Shown here piece after piece: positions 1 to 10,260 of a stretch of DNA of 64,000 nt. The stretch comes from Toxonevra muliebris (lineage: Eukaryota; Arthropoda; Insecta; Diptera; Pallopteridae). A program made the position numbers and the translations under genes. Under the pieces are notes generated by a model, which was not told the DNA's origin, made no database searches, and saw only the letters and a list, made by a program, of their open reading frames with translations. How positions within the stretch are numbered: position 1 is the stretch's first letter; each line of letters starts with the position of its first letter. The DNA is taken from positions 116,037,388-116,101,387 of the forward strand of contig OY829326.1 of NCBI GenBank assembly GCA_963691655.1. The letters are read 5' to 3'.

Positions 1-823
1 GGAATGATTTGACGCCATAGAAACGGTTTCCTCATTTAGATATACAAAATTTCTTTGAATTGAGGGAATATTTTTTCTTTATTTTAGATAAAAATTTCTT
101 TGAAAAAAGGAAGTTTTACATAAATTAAAGAAATATATCTTCAATTTGTAGTAATTTACATAGAAATCATGTTTTTTTACTTGTATTCATTTATTACTTT
201 ATTTTTAATAAGTATTAAGGTTTACATTCATACGCATTTTTACTACAGGCGTCGTCGCCTTGAAATGATGAAAAGATCCTTATGGCCATCGAAAAATTAT
301 AAATTGAAGTTTATTGAAATTTATTTCTTTCGAATATATTTTGTTTTTTTTTTTTTTCAGAATATATATAAATTTTTTTTCACGAATTATATCAACAGCC
401 CCAAACACAACCGTTTCGCTTGAAATAGAGACTCCGACTAAAAAATTCAAAAGAAAAGCAAAGCGTACGCGAATGTCTGCTAAGGCCAAAAGAGTAAAGC
501 TAGTTTTTTGTATATACCAAAATTTTGTATGGAGAACATTTTTGGTATATTCGTCTCTTTCTTACATTTTCTATGCACAAAGAATATGTAAGTTTAATGA
601 TGCCACCTTATTTTATTCTAAATAAGGTAAATTGTCCCTTTATGGTATTTTGATACTTTTGTTTCGTAGCCAAATGGTGCTTGAATTTTTATATGCTGAT
701 GCGACTAAATTTTTGGAAGAATCAGGTTTATGGAAACGTCCATTGTTCCATGCACATTTGTGTTAACAATAGACAAAGTAATTCGTAAAAGGTATTGAGT
801 TAAAATTTTATGCAGCGACGCGT
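1..823. other. AT-rich non-coding DNA
   Basis: No coding exon is supported here. The open frames around 169-625 are AT-rich and lysine/phenylalanine-rich, and overlap on both strands, as expected by chance. A stretch near 50-110 (TTGAGGGAATATTTTTTC, then a TTTTAGATAAAAA-like run) resembles another near 1630-1690 (TTGAGGAAACTTTTTC, then TTTTAGAGATGGG). It may be a weak dispersed repeat. Confidence 0.5.
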
Positions 824-1344
824 TGTAGGTTAGGTTAGGTTGTTGGGGCTGTTCATGAAAGAACACACTGAGACCTATTGGTCCATTGTGATACCCTTGG
901 GGCTAGTGTTACCTCTTGATCCCCTCCTAATTGAACCAATTTGTGCTTGCAATAAAACGTGATAAGTCTCTAATGTCAGAGGTTGCCAGTTCTGTGAGTC
1001 TACCATAGAAGGGTGCTCCCAAAGTTTAGTGTCTGTGTGCTGCTAAAGCAGGGCAGTTACATATAAAGTGGAAAATGGTCTCTTCTTCCTCTTCATTTCT
1101 ACAGCTTCTGCAGAAGTCATTATAAGGAAGACCTAGTCTACGTGCGTGGCTGCCTATGAGGCAGTACCTGGTTAGAATAGGAACTACCCTACTTATGTGG
1201 ACACGGTCCAGATTAATGAGCGCTTTAGTGCGTTCATGGTCAGGCATTGGCCAAAACTGTCTGGCGATAGCGCAAGTTGGTTCCACTCTCCATCTGCTCT
1301 TCGCAATGTGGGAGAAGTGGTCTTTAACGCGTTGTAAGGACTAA
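824..1344 (-). mobile_element. 3' end of an I/R1-like non-LTR retrotransposon, 5'-truncated
   Basis: On the minus strand a frame from about 1337 to 1026 encodes the region downstream of reverse transcriptase/RNase H in I/R1-like elements. Visible parts are DHFSHIAKSRWRVEP, then RTKALINLDRVHIS, then a zinc-knuckle-like CRSC..ETIFHFICNC (C-x2-C-x10-H-x4-C) followed by PAL. A shift of frame near 1026 leads into LGAPFYGRLTELATSDI...TNWFN, ending at a stop at 927-929, which matches the normal C-terminus of such proteins. A short 3' UTR then runs to a TTAGGTTAGGTT-like stretch at 826-841, probably the element's 3' end. The piece is a dead fragment: no endonuclease or reverse transcriptase is present and the frame is broken. 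The clade assignment is from motif memory; that it is a non-LTR C-terminus is fairly secure. Confidence 0.8.
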
Positions 1345-3191
1345 GTTTTATAAAAAAAGATATATGTAGATGCCCATTTACCACACCCATATACATCTTG
1401 TATTTTACCTACATCTTGTATTTTACCTACTTTTTTATCTTACTTTCCTTTAATTTTAGTTTTAACAACTTCATTAAAATTTGGGATTTTATTGCAATTG
1501 TTGAGCAGTACCGCAACTAAATTTCAAAAAATGAAGAAGTAACTTACTTCAAATTGAACACAATAGTTGCACGAAAGGAACACATTTTTCTTCATTTTGA
1601 GAAAAATTTACATAAACGAGAGAAATTTTCGTGGGTTCAAATTGAGGAAACTTTTTCTTTGTTTTAGAGATGGGTATTTTTCTGGGTGTGTCCACACCTG
1701 AACCAAACACTATATGCAAAGTACTGTTTGCTGTGTTACCTTATGGGCCTACATATTTTGTATCGATTTCGTGTGGCAAGCGCTGAAAAGTTGTCGCCTC
1801 GAGCGGAAATTGTTACCTCCCGCTTTCAGTCCCATCTTTCCTTGTAATTCACCAGCTTGTTTTTTTTTTTTAATTAAAACTTTTTCATTTTTCTTTGTAA
1901 TCATGAAAATTATTCTTATGAATCGCTGCGCATAAATCATAAATGCTGAAAAGACTCGATCGAAAAAAAAAATACCCATTACTGGCATTAAATTTCTATA
2001 CAAACAAAAATCTGGACAAACAACCAAAAATGTTTATTGCACTAAAAAAAAAAGTGTAAAATAACAACAATAACAATTTCTGCGCATTTCCGCCATAAGT
2101 GGCAACAGCTGCAGCAATTTCATATCTACAAAAATTTCATATTTAACCAAAATTTTGTTGTTGTTGATAAGAGCCTAAAACGCTGATGCGCCATTGCCAC
2201 CATTATGATTCATCGTGTCATAGTCGATGACTTTACTTTAAGTTTGGAAACTATTGGAAACTACAGGTGCCCCTCGTTATCGCTTTTCAGCAGTTTCACG
2301 CAAAAATTCAAAAAAAAAAACACTCAAAAAAAAAAAAAGAAAGCATATTGCGACGGAAACTTCCCAAAAAAAAAAAAAAACACAAATTGTTAAAAAATAT
2401 AATAAAAAATAAAAACAACAAAATTTAAGTCTGTATTCTTTATTGCATTCACATGAGCTCTGATGATTTTTATGTTTTGTGCTTTGTTTTGTTTACATTT
2501 TTACACTTTATTTTTATTTATTTTTCTTATTTTTTTTTTTTTTACTATGCGTACTTGAAGTTGATTTTTTTTTTGTGGGCTTTTATCTTAAAATTTGTTC
2601 ACAACTTTTCGTACTTACCTATTGTCGGTTAAGAGGTAAAACTCATTAAGTACCATATTTGCAATATAAAAAAAATTATATTAAAATTATTTGTTTCAAA
2701 ATCTCATTTTAAATTGATGAATTTTTACAGGTTTTGTGTTAGAACTTGAGTAATCTTTGGCTAAAATATTATTGTCCTGACATTGATTGCCCTAAACCAT
2801 AAAGCTTCATATAGATAACGAGTTCTTATCAAATCTGTACTTAGTAAGTTTTACCTCTGAGCTGACGATATAATACTTTGCAATGGGTTGCGGTTCGTTG
2901 TTGTTAATGCTGTTCATTGCTGCTATTGTTGTCGGTTTATTGTTGGCGCTTGTGGGTAAATACTTGACACTTAATTTATTTTGTAAGTACAAGTGCAAAT
3001 ATGAGTATTGGTTTTTTTTTTATTTTTTTGTATGTTTTCATAAATTTCTTTCTATTTACTTTGCTGAATGCACTTGATTTCAAACAAAATTTCTAATGAT
3101 TTCATATTCTAGTTGAATTTCGCAATTCGAATGGAGTTTTCATGTATATATGTATGTCGATTTAAACTCAGTCTGAATTTGATTTTAAATA
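1345..3191. other. AT-rich non-coding DNA with poly-A runs; possible exon near 2732-2980
   Basis: Poly-A and poly-T runs are common (for example 2309-2340, 2364-2380 and 2529-2544). One segment may be exonic: an acceptor-like ATTTTTACAG ends at about 2731, an ATG at 2883 opens a hydrophobic frame (MGCGSLLLMLFIAAIVVGLL), and a good donor TTTTGTAAGTAC follows at about 2979-2990. The hydrophobic frame is largely a translation of TTG/GTT repeats, so it may be an accident. Confidence 0.35.
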
Positions 3192-4981
3192 TGTCGCTCA
3201 TTTACTAAAAGACTGTCATAAGTCAAAAAACACGATTTTTGAGTTAATGATGCAGAATTATTCATTACACTGTGTAACAGTGATCTTGCACTTTTATGGA
3301 GATCTAGCACAAATTGTAGGTCTAGTTATGCTAAGGAAAATGGTATGGCGGAAATTTCCCATACACCCCCGAAATCTCGTTTTATGGTCAAAAAACTTTT
3401 TTGGGTAGGTTGGTGTGAACAATCGCTCATAACTTTGCTAATTTTTACAATTTTTGTTCTTAGTTTGAAAGGGGAAAAATACCATTTATTTTCATGAATT
3501 GAAAACTGACGAGACTGCAGTTGAAAATATTTGCGATTTTTCGATTTTTTAATAATTTTTACGGCTTGGACGATGTTTTTACGATATTATCCGACCTTGG
3601 AGATTTTTCGCGACAGAACACTTTCAAGGTAAGCTTAATGCCATGTTGAATGATTTTTTTTTGAATGAATTTGGATGAAAATTGACGAAGCTGTGAGAAT
3701 TTTAAGATTTTAAGAACATTTTATTATTTTTAATCATTCAGTACAGAGCACAATGCAGAGTGCTCTTTGATTCACAAACGTTTGCATTTTTCATTTCAAC
3801 GACTAGCAGTAATCAGCAAGCATGTTGATGGAGCTCTTGTCTTGCAAACATTTTTCAATGATTCCTATTTTCTGGTGGAGTCATTCACCTTATGGCGTTG
3901 TTCTTACTGAACCTTTACTAACAAAAGAAGGTTGTTTCCCGACCCGCTTCATTATTCAAAGTTTCAGTGCTCAGTTTAAAATTGTTATATGCTATTATTT
4001 ACCAAAATATGTAATTTCATCACTATATATACAATGGGTCCAAGATATAGAGTTTTAAAAATTTCACATATATGAGAGGTGGGCGTGGTAATAATCCAAT
4101 CTATCCCATTTTTGCAATAATATATGGCAATGATAATGTTTATAAGTACACCAAATTTCATGATCATATCTATAATATATACCAAGTTATACCCTTTTCG
4201 CGGTTTTATTTGTATGGGAGGTAGGCGTGGTAATAGCCCGATCGTTATAATTTTTCACACAGTGATTGTTAATGACCTCATGAGACAACAAACTAAATTT
4301 CAGAATTTTGGATGGCTAAAAACGGATTTGACCCCATATCGCATTGAACTGAATGAATATAAATAATAAAATCGTAAAATTCACACAACTCCAGTTTCAT
4401 TCAAAAAAAGTCATTCGAAACGGCATTAAATTTACTTTGAAAGTGTTTTATCACAAAAAATCTCCAAGATCGGAAAATATCGTAAAAACATCGTCCAAGC
4501 CGAAAAAATTATTAAGAAATCGAAAGATCGCAAATATTTTCAACTGCAGTCTCGTCAGTTTTCAATTCGTGAAAATAAACAATACATGGCCGGAAAGAAC
4601 TAAAAATTGTAAATCGGATAAAAACAAAGTTATGAGCGATTGTTTACATGAACCTACCCAAAAACAGTTTTTTGACCATAAAACGAAATTTTGGGGGTGT
4701 ATGGGAAATTTCCGCCATTCTATTTTTCTTAGCATTACTAGACCTATAATTTGTGCTAGGCCTCCATAAAAGTGCCTGCGATTTTTTTTGTCACACAGTG
4801 TTATGTCACGCTTCATATTGTGTAAAAATTTCATATTAATATCTTGTATACTGAGCGCGGGAGAATTATAAGGTTTCTTTTTTTTTCCTGCAAAGTGGTA
4901 GTCAGTTGAAAATTTTAAACGTGTTTTCTGCAAAATCACGTTTTTTGAGTTATGACAGTCTTATAGTAAATGAGCGATGTG
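3192..4981. mobile_element. Outer inverted-repeat (MITE-like) element split by a second element
   Basis: The ends are inverted copies over about 45 bp: TCGCTCATTTACTAAAAGAC at the left, and TCGCTCATTTACTATAAGAC read from the right end on the minus strand, continuing through TGTCATAA(G/C)TCAAAAAAC. The 7-mer TTAAATA flanks both sides (3185-3191 and 4982-4988), as a target-site duplication would. Beyond the shared 45 bp the outer arms diverge. Subtracting the inner element (3268-4800) leaves roughly 260 bp, a normal MITE size. No coding sequence belongs to it. Confidence 0.6.
3268..4800. mobile_element. Foldback-type element with about 470-bp inverted arms and CACTGTG ends
   Basis: The left arm (3268 to about 3745) is an inverted copy of the right arm (about 4340 to 4800). 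Both begin CACTGTGT(A/G)ACA and share, in order, GCACTTTTATGGAG, GGCGGAAATTTCCCATACAC, TCGTTTTATGGTCAAAAAAC, CAATCGCTCATAACTTTG and CGGCTTGGACGATGTTTTTA. TTA flanks each end (3265-3267 and 4801-4803), which fits a 3-bp target duplication. The roughly 590-bp centre holds two copies of a G(A/T)GGCGTGGTAAT motif (4079-4092 and 4220-4234) and no transposase. Arms this long relative to the whole are typical of foldback elements. CACT-like ends with 3-bp duplications suggest the CACTA/CMC group, but that is inference. The copy is non-autonomous. Confidence 0.7.
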
Positions 4982-4989
4982 TTAAATAG

Positions 4990-5268
4990 TTTCCGCATGA
5001 CTGTAAGGAATAGTCATTGGCAAAAAGAAATAGTCAGAGATAATCAAAGGTTCAGCTCAACTACTTAGAAGCAATATAGGAAATCTGAATTTACTTGAGA
5101 GAGTTAAAGGTAACCGAAGGCAACTAGTAGGATTCTGTGGTAATCTAAGAGTCAAACAGAAATAAACAGAAATAAACAGCCAGGGGCCATCTGAGGTAAT
5201 CAGAGACAGCCAGAGGTATTTTGAGACAATAAGAAATATTTAGAGATAGTTAAAAGAAGGACAGGGCA
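4990..5268. repeat. Degenerate minisatellite (AGTCAGAGATAATC-like units)
   Basis: Loosely repeated units such as AGTCAGAGATAATCAAAGG, GGTAATCAGAGACAGCCAG and ATTTAGAGATAGTTAAAAG recur about every 18-22 bp. A short perfect doubling, AGAAATAAAC twice, lies at 5159-5178. The same unit style resumes at 5850-6030 beyond the SINE pair, so both blocks appear to be one array that was interrupted. Confidence 0.5.
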
Positions 5269-5585
5269 AACTCTTCTATAGCCTGTACCACTAGCAGTTT
5301 CTGAGTTTTTCTAAAAGGGAAGACTTTTATTACTTTTTCCAGGGGAGGGGATTAAGCCCTAACCCGCCTTGGATCCGTTAGAGGTCTGCATAGACTTATT
5401 ATTATTATTTGAAGGAAAGACGACTCGAAAGTCAGGCACTGCGACCTATAAGATCTATTGTACCAAAACCCCAAGAAAGACAGGAAGAGAGCAAGAAAAA
5501 TAGATAAGAAAAATACCCAAGCCGAGAATCGAACTCGGGCCTCCAGAGACAAGAGTCTGGCACTGTGCCACTAGACCACAGTGGC
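5269..5585 (-). mobile_element. tRNA-headed SINE (first of a pair)
   Basis: Read on the minus strand from 5585, a tRNA-like head (5585-5515) carries an A-box TGGTCTAGTGG and a B-box GAGTTCGATTCTC. A body of about 240 bp follows, down to about 5270. The head resembles tRNA-Glu/Gln, but its anticodon loop is irregular (CCAGA and TCTGG enclose 8 nt) and the acceptor arm pairs poorly, so it is not a working tRNA gene. The body has no coding potential. Such SINEs are transcribed by RNA polymerase III and moved by LINE enzymes. The right edge abuts the second SINE with no spacer, so the two could form one dimeric unit. Confidence 0.65.
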
Positions 5586-5833
5586 GATGGTGGGACCTAC
5601 AGTTTAACGCCGATTCCGAACGGCTATGTGGCAATTTTTTATCAGCTCGGTGGTTTTGCCATTATCAACCAAGTTGTGTACTTGTACACATTCTTATAAT
5701 TCTCATCCACTTCATATCGATAGTGAATATAAGAAGTTTATGAGAATTAACCACCAGACCATGACGGGAATCGAACCCGCAACCTTCTGGATGAAAGTCT
5801 CGTGCACTATCCACTAGACTATCGAGGTCGTCC
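5586..5833 (-). mobile_element. tRNA-headed SINE (second of a pair)
   Basis: On the minus strand the head (5833-5757) has an A-box TAGTCTAGTGG, a loop CTTTCAT as in tRNA-Glu (TTC), and a perfect B-box GGTTCGATTCC. The acceptor pairs about 5 of 7 bases (GACCTCG with CATGGTC) and the anticodon stem is broken, so it is a tRNA-derived SINE and not a tRNA gene. The body ends with GTTCGGAATCGGCGTTAAAC then TGTAGGTCCC (5620-5592), which I recognise as a common tail of insect tRNA-SINEs. That recognition is from memory. The head of the next SINE follows at once. Confidence 0.7.
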
Positions 5834-6030
5834 TGTATAGACTTAAAGCCAATTTAAAGCAATAAAGGGTAGTGAAGGCGATTATAGGCATCCTGAGATA
5901 ATTTGCGGTTTTAAAATTTTTCGTCAGAGATAGCCAATGGTGATCTAATCAAACAAAATAAATTGCAAACATCGCTATTTGATGTAGTCTAAGGAAATCT
6001 CAATCAATCAGATATAATGAAAGGCAGTCA
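5834..6030. repeat. Continuation of the degenerate minisatellite
   Basis: Units such as GTCAGAGATAGCCAATGG (about 5925-5942) and CTGAGATAATTTGCGG (5891-5906) match the style of the 4990-5268 array on the far side of the SINE pair. Confidence 0.4.
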
Positions 6031-8262
6031 GATATACATTATGGTGCATAACTATAGCCACACCTATGTTTCAACACATTTACCGATTCCAAAGGATTAT
6101 TTAATAAATTCATTAAATTTTTATGAAACACAACTAAAAACAATATAATTTAAGATTTAAATTATTTGAGAAGTATTTACGAATGCACGGTTGAAATTAA
6201 ATTTTTGTTTATTTTTTATTGGTGCCGCGTTGTGAACTTTTTTAGTTTGCGCAAAGTTTTGGTTAGTCACGGCTCGTTGCTTTAGATTTTATTGCAAAAT
6301 TTTTTATTCTCATTTTGAGCAAGTTTTTAATTTTTGATAATTTTTACCGACTAGAAAAAATTTCATTTGGACGACCCTAATGAATTTAACATCGTTATTC
6401 TTCCAAATTAATTTTTTGTGGTGGTATAATAATGATTTAGGGAGTTTTTAGCTGCAATAGAATGCTGAAGATTGTTTTTCCAATCGAATGAATTCTGCAG
6501 AATATATAACAATATTTAAGTTTTTAAAACTATTGTCTATAAGATAAACACAAGTAACATGTTTATATCACTGGATGCATAACATAGATGACTAAATTAT
6601 AGTAATCATAGCATGTAAATAGATTAAAATATTATTTATTGTTAAGTTTTAACAGATTGCATATAAATAAATGATTTAAAAAAAGAAAAAAAAACACTAA
6701 TTAACAAAATATTGGAAATTTTATGCATGAACATTTTGTTCAATATATTTTGTTATGGTTTTTGAAAAACTACTAGGTCTTCTTCTATGAGTGTGTTTGT
6801 GCGTATGAAAGCGATCAATCAATCATATTGTATTACTTAATTAAGAACATTTGCATTTTGTTTTTTGTTTGTTTGATTTATCTAATACTTAATAGAAAAT
6901 AAAGAGTGCATTTTCAAAGTATGAAATCAAAATATATAATTAATTATCAAAAGTATTAGTAAAACCCAAAACAAGAAAAACTACAATTTCCACGTCTAAA
7001 TATAACAAATAATGACAAATTTCCAAAGGTAATTATGATAACTTTCTTTTAATCATTAATGGAATACAAATTGAATAAATCATATCTAAAAACTCGAGGT
7101 GAGAAGGTGTGTGTAAGTATGTGAGTATATCAATGAGTTCAATTCATTACAAAAAAAAAAAAAAATAATAAAAATAAATAAATCGCGGCTAACTAATTAA
7201 GAGTAACTGCGTAATATTTATATTATTATCAACAAAAATAACAAAAACAATAGCAACTTAGACATCAACTATTAAAACCAGAACAATAAGAAGACCCGCT
7301 AGTTGGTACCAAAACTACTTCACTTTTTTATTTTTTGTATTTTAAAGAAGAGAATATTATCAAAATATGAAACTTTTAGCTAAAAAGCATGATTCATAGT
7401 TTCAAGCACGTTTTCGCAATTGATTAAAAAACAAAATACTCGTACAACAACAACAATAGCAACAAAATATAAGAACATAAATTTCAACTAATAATTAATT
7501 AAACCGTTTTTTTTTTGTTTTTTTGTTTACAATCGGAAAATACCTGAAGAAATTTAAATTAATATTTAATTATCTTTCAACAAAATAAAAAAATAAATTT
7601 AAATCCAAAATCTAAAATCGACATTTAATTTTAACATCACGAGCGGAAAGCAAAATAACATTAGTAAATATTTTAATATTTATTTTCTAAACGAAAAAAA
7701 AAAAAAATTGGAAAAATCCCACACATTTCAGCGTACAGAGCTTCGAGATGTAGTGATAGTTCAGTATCTTAAAAAAAATAAAAAAATACTTCAACCAAAA
7801 AAAAACTGAAGAAAATATTGAAATAAACTACAGAGCAACGCGAAAAATTGAAATGACGAATGTGAAGGCCGCCATCGGGTATAGTGCCCGGTCATATGAC
7901 AACAACAACAACTACAGGAAAACAATTAAAATATTTACTTTTTCTTTTATTTTTAATTTTTCTTTGAATTTTAGATTGACGTTAGTACTAAGAAAAAAAA
8001 TTTTTTTTTTTTTTTTGGTATGGAAATCAAGATGAATTTGAAATTTTCCAAAATCTTGAAAAATTTCCACTAGGTACATAAAATTGTTTAGTAATTTTTA
8101 GTAAATTTCTAAAAATACATTGAAAACTTTTGTCTAGGTGCGAGACAATTGACAGTTGTTGTTTATTGTTGTTGTATGTGTCGATACAATATTTTGGCAA
8201 AATTGTATTTTTTGTAATTGAAATTGAAATAATGGAACTATGTGTTTAGATTCAAAAATGAG
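6031..8262. other. AT-rich non-coding DNA, poly-A and CAA tracts
   Basis: Apart from the weak exon candidate at 7731-7920, I see only AT-rich sequence with poly-A runs (7151-7166, 7696-7707), CAACAACAA tracts and a poly-T run at 7998-8015. No transposon termini were recognised. Confidence 0.4.
7731..7920 (+). other. Possible 5' coding exon (weak)
   Basis: The sequence CCCACACATTTCAG ending at about 7730 is a good splice acceptor. It is followed by an A-rich, UTR-like stretch and an ATG at 7853 in a favourable context (TTGAAATGA). The frame begins MTNVKAAIGYSARSYDNNNN, with more balanced codons (GTGAAGGCCGCCATCGGG) than the surrounding AT-rich DNA, before drifting into Phe/Lys-rich intron-like sequence. 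Only weak donors are visible (GG/GTATAG near 7878, CG/GTCATA near 7891). I do not recognise the peptide. It may be a first coding exon of a gene lying mostly outside the window, or chance. Confidence 0.2.
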
Positions 8263-8320
8263 TACAGTAGAATGTCAATTATATGAATGGGCAAGCTCGT
8301 CAGGGAGTAGTTTAATCTAT
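8263..8320 (+). mobile_element. Solo end resembling a pogo/Tigger terminal repeat
   Basis: TA at 8263-8264 is followed by CAGTAGAATGTCAATTATAT, close to the CAGTAGAACCTCGATTAT-type ends of pogo/Tigger transposons, which insert at TA. No opposite end or transposase is seen nearby, so this is at most a remnant. Confidence 0.3.
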
Positions 8321-9529
8321 TTTTATATTTCACCTCAGAATAGAGAGCTAACGACAGATTTTTCAGTGTAATTTTCTACAACAACAACATGGAACTAGAA
8401 AGGGGAATTAGAAATGGAATTAGATAGGTACTATTGGAAATAATTGAAATAATTTGAAATAAACCAAATAACTATAACTAGTAGGTCTACAAACAGTTCC
8501 ATATGTAATATTTTCTGACGGAAGAAATGGAAGAAAGTCGAAAGGTGTTCTAACCTTGATGACATTCCCCTATTTAAATGGTTAGTGAATTTTTTAGAGA
8601 AAAAGAGAAAATTAGTGAAAATTTTAACTTTGGAATTTTGTATCACGTTTTGTTGTTAGGATTCCCCTCTATTATTTTTTATCAGAAAAGTTAGCTAAGT
8701 TTCTAAAATGTTTGTTCTATATGGTAAACCTAAAATAATACTTATTAAATAAACAAAATTCGGAAATGAAGGTTACTAGTAGGTGAGTGGTAGCGGGGTA
8801 AAACTTTTATTCTTGAAATAAAAAATATTGAGATATTGCCAATAATTTTTTTTTAATATACATAGGTACTTAACAAAAAAAAAATCTGGATTTCGACTTT
8901 TCGAATTATTAACCCCAAAAGGGGGAGGCTAAGACCCTTCTGTTGACCCTTCTCCTCCCCACCCCCCCTAATTTTTTCAGGTGGAATAAAAACGTTTGTT
9001 TGCAACTCTTCTAGGGTTGGGCAAAAACCAAGGCTTATTAAAAGCATTTAAAGTAAGGGACAAGGGCTAGTGGGGTGGCTGGTGTGGGGGTTAGAAATAT
9101 TCAGAATTTCATAGTAAATAGCATTTTCTCAAACACATATCTGACAGAAAGATGTTTTCCTCTGATATATCTCACTTTTAAGCTTTCCACATATTCATAA
9201 TCAGCAACCGAAAATTAATCTAAAACATTTCTTGAATCTCCATCTGGGTGGAATTTTTGTTGCAAACTATTATTTAGAAGCATATTTTCCTTTACTTAAC
9301 AGGTTTATAAATGGTTTTGAATTTCTTAATATCCTCTGACTTGTAGAGCTGGAACTACAAATATTTATCTCTGAATCCAAAATTTTCTCCAGAACTAATA
9401 TGAATCCCTTCTGCACTCGTCAAATGTTGTGATAACATACTTTACTTCATTATAAAAGTTTTCGAGTTTATATTACAAAAAGGGCAAAGTCCATGTATTT
9501 TTTAAAATTTTTCAAATTCTATTTTTATC
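8321..9529. other. AT-rich non-coding DNA
   Basis: No gene or transposon was recognised. A short C-rich stretch lies at 8946-8968 (TCTCCTCCCCACCCCCCC). Confidence 0.4.
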
Positions 9530-10260
9530 GCACTTTCTTCGCTTTTTTACACTAATAATAACACAGCATACTTTCGGGCAACTATTCACCACCCTCCATC
9601 TAGTGGTACTAAAGCTCAACATAACCGGCACTATATTTATACACAAAACAATAAATGTGCTGTTTACTTTTAGGGTCCTATTTTTAATATTAAAAATTCG
9701 CCTTTTTAATTAGTTAATTCTAATAACAAGACAGCATACTTTCGGTATGCAATTCACCACCCTCCACCTAGCGATACTAAAGCTTAACATAACCACCACT
9801 ATATTTACACACAATATAATAAAAGTGTGGTATACTTTCAGGGTCTTATTTTAAATAATAAAAATTCACCTATCTTAATCAGTTTATTCTAATAACAAGA
9901 CAGCATACTTTCGGGGTGCAATTTACCATCCTTCATCTGGCGGTAGGAAAGTTTAACATATTGATGGTCATACATTGACCCCTCGTAAGTACTTTTTCGC
10001 CACTTTTGGAAGACAAGACAATAACGCAATAAATGTCAATGAACAATATATAAAAATAAAATCAAAATAAAAAAAAATAATTCCAAAAATATTTGTTCTT
10101 ATTTAAAATGATTCAAAACCCAATTTTACATATTCTTTATGTACATTTTATGCTTTTTTGTCGTCTCTTCCAAAAGTAGTGAAAAACTACATACGAGGGG
10201 TCAACGTATGACCATCGATATGTAACTGCCACTACATTTATTTACTTATTTATACACACA
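9530..10260. repeat. About 168-bp tandem repeat, three copies, last one split by a MITE
   Basis: The landmark ACAGCATACTTTCGG recurs at 9563, 9731 and 9900, giving periods of 168-169 bp. Each unit continues with a CACCACCCTCCA-like stretch, then TAAAGCTCAACATAACC, then CACTATATTTA. The third unit is interrupted at about 9957 by an inverted-repeat element and resumes at about 10225 with CTGCCACTACATTTA. Divergence between units is visible, so the array is not recent. Confidence 0.75.
9957..10224. mobile_element. 268-bp MITE with about 60-bp terminal inverted repeats
   Basis: The left end ACATATTGATGGTCATAC and the right end read in reverse complement, ACATATCGATGGTCATAC, match, and the similarity continues through GTTGACCCCTCGTA and CTTTTGGAAGA for about 60 bp with few mismatches. 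The interior (about 140 bp) is AT-rich and non-coding. Insertion into the third unit of the tandem array proves it is mobile. TA-rich flanks would fit a Tc1/mariner-type MITE, but the duplication cannot be read cleanly. Confidence 0.75.

Noticed and set aside
169..625. Overlapping small genes at the left edge
   Set aside because: Frames on both strands overlap in low-complexity AT-rich DNA and show no family features.
826..841. TTAGGTTAGGTT-like repeat resembling the insect telomere unit
   Set aside because: Only about three units, placed at the 3' end of a non-LTR retrotransposon. True flies generally lack TTAGG telomeres.
5515..5833. tRNA genes on the minus strand
   Set aside because: Promoter boxes are present but acceptor and anticodon stems pair poorly and SINE bodies follow, so these are SINE heads.
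4990..6030. CRISPR-like repeat array
   Set aside because: Units are degenerate, without constant repeats or unique spacers, in eukaryotic sequence.
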